Shown piece by piece: positions 58,680-64,000 of a stretch of DNA of 64,000 nt; the first letter of the stretch is position 1; every line of letters starts with the position of its first letter. Under the pieces are notes generated by a model. The model had not been told where the DNA came from and did no database searches. It was given only the letters and a program-made list of their open reading frames with translations. The stretch is from Cheiracanthium punctorium. Its lineage: Eukaryota; Arthropoda; Arachnida; Araneae; Cheiracanthiidae. The position numbers and the translations under genes were made by a program. The stretch lies in contig JAWZYV010002491.1 of the NCBI GenBank assembly GCA_038373885.1, positions 186,001 through 250,000 of the forward strand, read 5' to 3'.

Positions 58680-60181
58680 CACTCACATGATACATACAGC
58701 ATCCACAGAGAATTCTACAGGAACGAAGATCATGGAAAATCTTACGTTCCATGTTTGCCTAAGCGAATGGTTAATTAAAGAACCCCAAAGATGCGGTAGT
58801 GGAAAAAATTTCATTTACATACATTCAAAATCATAATAAGAAAAAACTGGTTGTTTTAATCAAGGTTAATAAATTTAGGAAGTGTATAAATTCTAAATAA
58901 ACGCATGTAAATCTAAAAAAGATGTGACACACATGCTCGATGGTGAATATGAAACTGTAAAATAAGAAGTGACAAAAATATCTGCAAAACTTTTAGACGT
59001 TTGACAAAAGTCTGGAAAAATTGTGACATGGAAGAAGAGGATAATTTACACTGCATGTTAAGATTTTTCTAATAATTTACAAATCTGCCCACCAAAAAGA
59101 GGAATGAACTGCTACACATGTAACAGATTTCTCATCGAAGTGTAGGAGCTTCCTAAACAGCACATTTTGTGAGATTCAAATCCCAAGAATCCCTTCTCTC
59201 TCCAGTCTGATACAGCAGAGAGGGTTGTCACAAGTTTTTCACGAAGAATTAAAATGTTATGATGAATTCATTAAACAAAATTTTAACAATTAAAAGTTTA
59301 AAACAATTTCTGGTGCGCTCTTGATTTCCTATTTTTAAGGTTTAGAATTTTCACCTGTAAGATCAAATTCGCAAAATACCGGTTAGTTATAATTAAAGAG
59401 ATCAAATTCGGACATACACATATCCCGCATGGTGGAAATATCGCACTAAAGCGAGCTACTTACGTTTCCCAAGTCAGGCAATTACGAAATCTAAAATTAA
59501 AAAAGTGGTAGTTCTAATTTCGAACAGTACATGGCATTTGCACAAAGGCCCATATTTATGGACTGAAGACATTCACACTCTAATAACATCATTCTTTAAA
59601 CATTTTTTCAAAATAGTAACCAGATCACAGATTTAAGTGGGAAATTTTGCAATATTCTAAATATTCGAAAATTTGTACATAGGGCTATATTCCAACATAC
59701 AAATTTGGATGTAAATAAGAAACTTTAAAATTAATAGTTACAAAACTATTAGTAAAATATTTCAGACATTACACAAAAGTGTGAAAAAACTGTGACATTG
59801 GAAAAGGAACAGAATTTACGCTGCATGATAGGAATTTTCTAACAGCTTACAAATTCGACCACTAGAGAGATGAAATTCGAAACTTACGACTGTTTTCCCT
59901 TTGAAATGGTGACGATTTCAGCACTATGTGTTTTGATTCTGACGCTAAGAATCCCTGTCCCTAACCGAGTCCAGCTGACAGAGTTTTCATGAGTACTCCT
60001 TAGCCAAAGCTCTATTCTACAGCAAGTAAAGTCAACCCATAATTTTAACAAATAAAAGCTTTCGACATTTTCTGGTGCCCATGTTTATATCCTATTTATG
60101 TTCTTAGTTTAAGATTCTCACGAGTAACTTCAAATTAGCAAAATACCGGTTAGTTTTATTTAAAAGGATCCTGTTCGGACC
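58680..60181 (+). repeat. ~760-bp tandem duplication, first units
   Basis: 58940-59400 matches 59700-60160: GAAAATTGTGACATGG/GAAAAACTGTGACATTGG, then CACTGCATG/CGCTGCATG, TCTGGTGC and GCAAAATACCGGTTAGTT. 59400-59560 is matched after the BEL element by 62851-62935 plus 63667-63770, and 58680-58880 by 63775-64000. So the array is about 2.5 units long, and the BEL element landed in it. Confidence 0.75.
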
Positions 60182-60686
60182 TGTTTAATCCTAAATTTTA
60201 TTTGTATCTTTTTACCAAAGCAATTTGCGTAAATTTATCTGGCAGCATCCTTAGCGCAGTTTGTGTGAGCGCTTTTTGAATGTAACCCTGGCTCTCCCAC
60301 AGTGGTTAAAGCCGATGGCATTGGGAGATGGCTCAAGTGGAGGAACAGGGTTCTGTCCTCTCGCGGGGCCGTTGGTCTAGCGATCTGGAGTTTTGAGCGG
60401 TTTTCTCCAGATGCAACGTGACTACGCGCTAGATACCCAGAAAAAGTCCTCCCCCAAGGCATTTGCCCCCCCCTTATGTTTGTCTTTTTTTTGGCGTGGA
60501 TTTATAAGCGGTTCCTCGTGAACAAGCACACAAATTCGAATACATGTTCCAACAACAACAACCTGGCTCTCGCGTCTTGGTCCTCGCCCTAAGCCGCGAT
60601 TTTCCAAGCAATTAAAAAACTTATAGACACGCATAAGGGAATTTGTCTTCATTTTAAAATAATATCAACCATTCGTCTACGCACAA
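60182..60686 (+). repeat. BEL 5' LTR (with SINE insertion)
   Basis: Starts TGTTTAATCCTAAATTTTAT and ends near CATTCGTCTACGCACA. Without the 265-bp SINE and its 10-bp duplication it is about 230 bp, the size of the 3' LTR. Confidence 0.85.
60297..60561 (+). mobile_element. SINE-1 copy with 10-bp target duplication
   Basis: 265 bp from CCACAGTGGTTAAAGCCGAT (A-box region) through AGGGTTCTGTCCTC (B-box region), GTTGGTCTAGCGATCTGGAG and GCAACGTGACTACGCGCTAG to a tail CCAACAACAACAA. CCTGGCTCTC flanks it exactly (60287-60296 and 60562-60571). The 3' LTR has the uninterrupted site. Defines the full length and (AAC)n tail of the family. Confidence 0.92.
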
Positions 60687-60711
60687 CCCCGCAGATCTTG
60701 CTTGCAGGGGA

Positions 60712-62398
60712 GTGAACTTCGATCGCCATGTTGATGCTCAGCAGTGCTGGCACGGTCCCTCTTTCCTGAGATGTGAAGGAGGGCCCGAATCTAGAAAAAA
60801 CAGTGATGTGAAGCATTTGGAAGAATCTGAAGAGTTCTATAGTGAATTCAGAAAAGTGACTGTCATATTCCTGATCTTCAGTGACTCTAATTATTTAATT
60901 GACGCTCTTTTATATACTAGCATTAATTTTACTAAATGACCTCGCATTTGTAGTTTTATTCTTAGGTTCGTGAAGAACATTAGAGCACGAAGGAATTCCC
61001 CCGACAAAAGAACGGAATAGGTAAGTATGGAAGAGCTACAAAGGGCCGAAAACTATATGATTAGCAAAATTAAAAAATTACAGAATTTCCCTCGGAATAT
61101 CTAGCCTTGCTCAGAGGTAAGCCACTTTGTAGTAAAAGTAAATTGTTATCATTAACTGCCTTTTTGGACGAAAATAAGGTAATGAGAGTTGCTCGCAAGC
61201 TAAAGAATGCCAATCTTATTTTTTCAGAGAAATACGCAATCATTCTGCCTGCAAAGAATAAACTAAGTTAATCGTAGAAAACTACCATAAAAGGTATTTC
61301 CACCTAGATTCGCAAGCGTTGTTGTGCTGTGTAAGGCAGAAATTTTGGCTATTATAAGGCAGAAATTTAACTAGAAAAATTATACATGAGTGTGTAACTG
61401 ATAGAAAAAAACAATCCAATTGCTGTCGAACAGATTATGGCTTCATTACCAACGGAACGCGTAAGTCCTAGTGCCCCATTTAAGTATGTCGGCACAGATT
61501 TTGGGGGTCCACTTTTTGTAAAATATAAGGAACAAACAAAAGAGATTATAAATACGGTGTACATCTATCAATTTTTATGTGCTTCCTAACCAAGGCTGTG
61601 CATCTCGATTTAGTGTCTGAACTCACAACGGATGCCTTCATTGCCACTTTGAAACGATTTATAGCAAGGAGAGGAAAAACGGCAGTTATATTTTCTGATA
61701 AAGCTAAAAATTCCGTAGGCGCCAAAACTGAACTAAAGAAAATTAAAAACCTAATTAGACGCCCGGATGAAAGGTTAGCTAATTACTTTTCCGAAGAAGG
61801 AATCAAATGGAAATTAATTCCTACTCGAACTCCATTACTTTGACGGGCTGTGAGAGGTAGGAATAAAATCAGTTAAGTACAATTTAAAACGAGCTGTAGG
61901 CAACGCAAGGTCAATCTTTGAGGAATTATTAACAGTAATAGCTCAAATAGAATCCATTTTGATTTCGTGTCTGATAATTCCATTATCGTCCGACGTTGAT
62001 GATTTGGAGGCTTTAACTCCAGGTCATTTTCTCATCAGAAGGCCTTAAACCGCTATCGTTAAGATCAAATTTATAAGTGTGAATGAAAACCGACTGTCTA
62101 GACGGCATAAAATCTGCAGGTTGGTTCAACTTATTTGGAACAGATGGCATAGAGAATATTTGAACACGCTTCAACAACGTTCAAAGTGGCAATCATATTG
62201 TACAAAGTTGTAGGTGAGGACATTAGTATTAGGAAGATCATGTAAATCATTGGTTGCTAGGTCGCCGTGTAAATGTTTTCCCGGGACCAGACGGAATGGT
62301 TAGGGTCGTAAATGCACGAACAGGAAAGGATATCCTAACAAGAGGAATCGCAAAAATAGCGCAATTGCCCATAGAGGAGAATTCTCCACTTCCTCCAT
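60712..62398 (+). pseudogene. BEL/Pao pol: pre-integrase and integrase, degenerate
   Basis: Starts with a BEL-type linker (CWHGPSFLRCEGGPES, EESEEFYSEFRKVTV). It continues into the integrase zinc-binding region (MEELQRAENYMISKIKKLQ, LLSLTAFLDENKVMRVARKL, LIVENYHKRYFHLDSQALL). The integrase core follows: first Asp in YVGTDFGGPLF, then FLTKAVHLDLVSELTTDAFI, and second Asp in FSDKAKNS, where the family has DN. In the third-acid GLWE region the Trp codon reads TGA, with nearby frame damage. The C-terminal part has EALTPGHFLIRRP, RWHREYLNTLQQRSKWQS and PGPDGMVRVVNARTGKD. Stops and shifts throughout; not functional. Confidence 0.88.
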
Positions 62399-62610
62399 AA
62401 AGGAATTTTTTTATTATTCTTGTTTTTATATAAGTTTTTCATTTTTTTAAATAGCCTAAAAATTGTATAATTGTATCACACTATTGAATTTTTGCTATTC
62501 ACTATATTATTTTATGTTGTAACATTGCTTCCCTGTAACGGCAAGAATTGTATTACAGACTGTTAACTGTTTATTATTGAAGTGTTTGAACCCTTCAATA
62601 TCGATGGGTA

Positions 62611-62845
62611 TATTGAGTCCTAAATGTTATTTGTATCTTTTTACCAACGCATTTGGCGTAAACTTATTTGACAGCATCCTTGGCGCAGTTTGTATGAGCG
62701 CTTTTTGTATGTAACCCTGGCTCTCACTTCTTGGCGCTCGCCCTAAGCAGCACGTATCTTTCAAGCAACTAAAAATTTATAGAAGCGGTCATTGGAATTG
62801 GTCTTTATTTTAAATAATATCAACCATTCGTCCGCATAATAGACA
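62611..62845 (+). repeat. BEL 3' LTR
   Basis: 235 bp from TATTGAGTCCTAAATGTTAT to GTCCGCATAATAGACA, followed by GGACC. It contains the intact CCTGGCTCTC site that is the SINE target in the 5' LTR. Confidence 0.85.
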
Positions 62846-63477
62846 GGACCAACACATATCCCGCTTGGTAGACATATCTCATTAAAGCTAACTACTTACG
62901 TTTTTTAGGTCTGGGAAATACGAAATCTAAAAAAATCTGGAGTGACTCCACTTGACTTTCCGAACACTTACGATTAAGATCATTACCAAGCATTTAAATA
63001 AATTTTAATCGTTGAATAATTCATCAAAAATTCTTAGTTTTTTCCAAATTGAGCTTAATCGACTGTACCGTTTAAACGCTAGCGTACTTTCAAGAATTTC
63101 CCGCTATAGGCGATAATGTAAAGGAAATATTTGTCGTAGCCCTGTAGAAAAACCTTTAGTTTTTCTACAGGTCTTAAGTGCTATACACACCAAAATATAT
63201 ACCGGTCTTACGATGGTGGTTTATAACATATATACCCAATTTGAGCTCAATCGAATGTACCGTTTAAACACTAGCGTACTTTCAAGAATTTCCCCCCATA
63301 GGCCGTAATGTAAAGGAAATATTTGTCGTAGACCTGTAGAAAAAATATAAGTCCTATACACACCAAAATCAATACCGGTCTTGCAACGTGGTTTATGACA
63401 TATATACCCAATTTGAGCTCAATCGAATGCCCCGTTTAGGAGCTATCGTGTTCACTCACATGCACACAAACACACAT

Positions 63478-63508
<31 letters not shown>

Positions 63509-64000
63509 TACATCTCGTAAAAATAGCATAAATGACCACAAGAGTTTTGACGTTTGAGACGTTTTGAGGCAGCAGACCTACCTCAAAACGTGTAAATACA
63601 CCAAAATCTCGAAGTCGAATTTATTCATGATTACAATAGTTTCCTTACATGGTACATGTTCGGAAAATAATAAAAATGTGATAGTTCTAGTTTCGAACAG
63701 AAGATGACATTTTTCATAGTAGCCTGTATTTATGAGCCAAAGTCATCTCTCTAATAACATCACTTTCAAAAAAGGCATTCACATGACATATATATATATA
63801 CAACATCCACAGGCAACTCTATGTACAGCATCGAGGACGATGGACAGGCGTACGATACATGTTTGCCTAAAGTAATGGTTTATCAGAGTGATTCCAGAAG
63901 TACCAGCGTGATTAAGGGTCATTTATATACATTCAAAAAGCATAATAATAAAAAAAATGGTTGCTTTTAATGAAGGTCAATAAATTAAGGAAATGTACAA
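62846..64000 (+). repeat. Tandem duplication, last partial unit
   Basis: Continues the array of 58680-60181 after the BEL element (ACACATATCCCGCTTGG, CTAATAACATCACTTTC, then ATGTTTGCCTAAAGTAATGG near 63858). Interrupted by the HINE copy at 62936-63666 and carries a short TATATATATATA run at about 63788. Confidence 0.7.
62936..63666 (-). mobile_element. DINE-1/HINE-like element, copy 2
   Basis: Reverse orientation to 17181-17826: terminal hairpin TGGAGTGACTCCA (62937-62949), then CTTTCCGAACACTTACG, three ~200-bp tandem units (GCTAGCGTACTTTCAAGAAT, ATACCGGTCTT), a CA/CG microsatellite (about 63456-63512) and the far end ACATGTTCGGAAA. The uninterrupted site in the array (CGAAATCTAAAATTAAAAAA at about 59485) fixes the boundaries and shows insertion into an A/T run without a clear duplication. 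Confidence 0.65.

Larger units (their letters stand above)
60182..62845 (+). mobile_element. BEL/Pao LTR retrotransposon, internally deleted
   Basis: 2664-bp element flanked by the 5-bp duplication GGACC (60177-60181 and 62846-62850). Two ~235-bp LTRs share TTATTTGTATCTTTTTACCA and ATCAACCATTCGTC. The internal region keeps only the end of pol (RNase H-to-integrase spacer and integrase); gag, protease and reverse transcriptase are gone. The reading frame is broken in many places. A SINE sits in the 5' LTR. An inactive relic. Confidence 0.9.

Noticed and set aside
58525..58836. 103-codon plus-strand ORF
   Set aside because: Partly within the tandem duplication, and the equivalent segment at 63775-64000 does not keep the frame.
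33540..64000. Exon 1 of GUCY1B1 (Met1) on the minus strand
   Set aside because: An exon ending in ATG before GT is too short a signal to place by eye; the candidate near 41368 lies inside the Tc1 element.
1..64000. Bacterial contamination or symbiont sequence
   Set aside because: No long ORFs, operons or ribosome-binding patterns; splice junctions, SINEs and BEL/Tc1/hAT elements mark it as animal nuclear DNA.

Overview
The window looks like animal, most likely arthropod and probably spider, nuclear DNA. It is very AT-rich. It holds spliced exons with GT-AG junctions separated by introns of up to 4 kb, and it is packed with eukaryotic transposons. The broken Tc1 transposase and the BEL/Pao, SINE, hAT-MITE and Helitron mixture resemble orb-weaver spider genomes; that taxonomic guess rests on recall and inference only. 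I see no prokaryotic operon, CRISPR array or rRNA.

The only host gene I can support is on the minus strand at 26760-33539. Four exons of the soluble guanylate cyclase beta-1 subunit (GUCY1B1) encode residues 2-287, i.e. the H-NOX haem domain and the H-NOXA/PAS region. The haem ligand His105 and the Y135/S137/R139 motif fall at the same residue numbers as in the mammalian protein. The first exon (with Met1) and the coiled-coil and cyclase exons are not visible.

Positions 1-23.3 kb are two diverged copies of a multi-kilobase composite unit (about 1-8.9 kb and 8.9-23.3 kb). Each contains a large foldback element with arms over 1 kb, internal ~170-bp tandem repeats and a central spliced-looking exon. 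The units were later interrupted by a tRNA-derived SINE, a Tigger/pogo remnant, an LTR-like block, a Helitron-like element, a DINE-1/HINE-like element and a 2.46-kb hAT-like element. At 23704-24932 lies a non-autonomous Helitron carrying about seven 153-bp tandem repeats.

Positions 33.5-58 kb are probable intron or intergenic DNA filled with palindromic MITEs. Three recurring families are named here MITE-A (~410-450 bp, TGACGTCA-rich), MITE-B (~170-185 bp) and MITE-C (~160 bp). A 2.6-2.7 kb hAT-type composite occurs twice in opposite orientation (34877-37507 and 51343-54077), each copy with 8-bp target duplications. There is also a Tc1 element (40173-41594), several SINEs, a head-to-head tRNA-SINE pair and a 140-bp-arm inverted repeat.

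Positions 58.5-64 kb are a ~760-bp tandem duplication interrupted by a 2.66-kb internally deleted BEL/Pao retrotransposon with both LTRs and a GGACC target duplication. That element's 5' LTR contains a SINE with a 10-bp duplication. A second HINE copy lies at 62936-63666. Apart from the guanylate cyclase exons, every coding trace I see is transposon-derived and mostly broken.
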